Assembly: GCA_903858915.1 (NCBI GenBank)
Contig: CAIOKL010000148.1
Span: forward strand, 1-6,810
Direction of reading: 5' to 3'
Length of the DNA: 6,810 nucleotides
Origin: an uncultured Alphaproteobacteria bacterium
Lineage (GTDB): Bacteria; Pseudomonadota; Alphaproteobacteria; Rickettsiales; UBA1997
Position numbers and translations under genes: made by a program. Below are positions 6,335 to 6,810 of this stretch, piece by piece (position 1 is the first letter of the stretch; each line of letters opens with the position of its first letter). The notes under the pieces are model-generated. The model saw only the letters and a list, made by a program, of their open reading frames with translations, was not told the origin of the DNA and searched no databases.

Positions 6335-6370
6335 AACAAAAACTTCGTCAGTTATAACGAAGTTTTTGTT
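6335..6370 (-). terminator. Strong hairpin terminator after the parvulin-like gene
   Basis: AACAAAAACTTCGT (6335-6348) pairs perfectly over 14 bp with ACGAAGTTTTTGTT (6357-6370) around the 8-base loop CAGTTATA. Read on the minus strand, the distal arm ends in GTTTTTGTT followed by TTTA, giving a good T-rich tail. It lies 30 bases beyond the stop codon of the isomerase gene and 42 bases before the transporter start, so it should separate the two transcripts. Confidence 0.8.
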
Positions 6371-6399
6371 GATAATATTTTAATTATTGCGAAGCAAAT

Positions 6400-6810
6400 T
6401 TAATTTATCAAAATACTAATCTTTGCTCTCTCGAGACTTTTGGAAATAAAGTCCTCCACGGCTTTTTTGGCAAGATTTTGTGCCAAAGAAATTTTCGCTT
6501 TTTCATAAGGCAAAATTTCGGCAGGTCTTTCATCATCTAATTTAATTATTAGCCATTTTTGATTCGCCAAAAATGGTTGAGAAATTTGATTTTTTTGTAA
6601 TAATTTTGCTTGTTTTAAAACTTCACTCGGAAGTGCTTCTTCGATTACGAAGCCAAGATCACCGCCCTTTTTAGCAGTTTCTTTGTCGACAGATTTCTTT
6701 TTCGCTTGGGTAGAAAAACTATTTGGAGATTTGGAAACAATTTGATAAACCGCTTCCGCTTCATTTTTATTTTTAAGTGCAATATAACTAATTCTAATAT
6801 CTTTTTTGCC
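6400..6810 (-). CDS. Parvulin-like peptidyl-prolyl isomerase, C-terminal part (5' end outside window)
   Basis: The window holds the last 136 residues of a periplasmic folding factor of the parvulin (PpiC/rotamase) family, similar in layout to the rickettsial parvulin-like Plp. The domain begins with IRISYIALKNKNEAEAVYQI (5-24 of the visible part), the place of the family's first strand and helix. SFSTQAKKKSVD (31-42) corresponds to the F..lAk..S.D region. KKGGDLGFV (47-55) is the diagnostic GGdLG motif, and QKWLIIKLDD (84-93) is the last strand. A lysine-rich C-terminal helix (PYEKAKISLAQNLAKKAVED) follows, as in other Plp-like proteins. Two positions that usually carry histidine are changed: HIL is YIA and WHIIK is WLIIK. 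That suggests weak or absent isomerase activity with chaperone function retained, which is inference. The N-terminal signal peptide and chaperone segment would lie beyond the right edge. Downstream is the beta-barrel transporter gene. Confidence 0.85.
   Translation of the reverse strand, partial: GKKDIRISYIALKNKNEAEAVYQIVSKSPNSFSTQAKKKSVDKETAKKGGDLGFVIEEALPSEVLKQAKLLQKNQISQPFLANQKWLIIKLDDERPAEILPYEKAKISLAQNLAKKAVEDFISKSLERAKISILIN

Overview
The window looks like the chromosome of an AT-rich alphaproteobacterium, most likely a host-associated lineage of the Rickettsiales/Holosporales kind. The RNA polymerase omega subunit begins with the alphaproteobacterial sequence MARITVEDCVEVVPNRFEL. The CcmA-like ATPase and parvulin-type isomerase resemble rickettsial versions, ribosome binding sites are mostly weak, and intergenic DNA is very AT-rich. 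The taxonomic placement is inferred from family resemblance and composition, because no marker such as rRNA is present.

Layout from left to right: (1) A GC-richer 97-base edge with a two-tier stem-loop and no complete gene. (2) rpoZ on the minus strand, with a promoter whose predicted transcript start favours the internal ATG. (3) A large unrecognised minus-strand gene of 748 codons: one membrane segment near the N-terminus, a CxxC motif before it, a long charged coiled coil, and a new-looking C-terminal region. (4) A 205-base gap ending in an AT-rich hairpin terminator. (5) A serine hydrolase of the phospholipase/carboxylesterase family, minus strand. (6) Only 27 bases away and divergent, ccmA, the ATPase of the haem exporter, plus strand. 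(7) A very AT-rich convergent gap holding four evenly spaced GTTACC-type repeats. (8) A TpsB/ShlB-type outer-membrane transporter, minus strand. (9) A gap with a strong 14-bp hairpin terminator. (10) The C-terminal 136 residues of a parvulin-like peptidyl-prolyl isomerase, minus strand, cut by the right edge.

The genes do not form one pathway. CcmA supports c-type cytochrome maturation, rpoZ is part of RNA polymerase, and the esterase is a housekeeping-type hydrolase. The transporter and the isomerase upstream of it could be functionally linked: one is an outer-membrane beta-barrel, the other a periplasmic folding-factor type. A terminator separates them, so they are probably separate transcripts. 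No TpsA passenger is visible, so the transporter is an orphan within the window.

The most novel items are the 748-residue membrane-anchored coiled-coil protein, including a possible internal duplication flanking the coiled coil, and the iteron-like repeat cluster between the two converging genes. Also odd are the transporter ending in Gly-Cys-Cys instead of an aromatic residue, and the parvulin domain lacking both histidines normally found in its core. I see no mobile element, CRISPR array, tRNA or rRNA.
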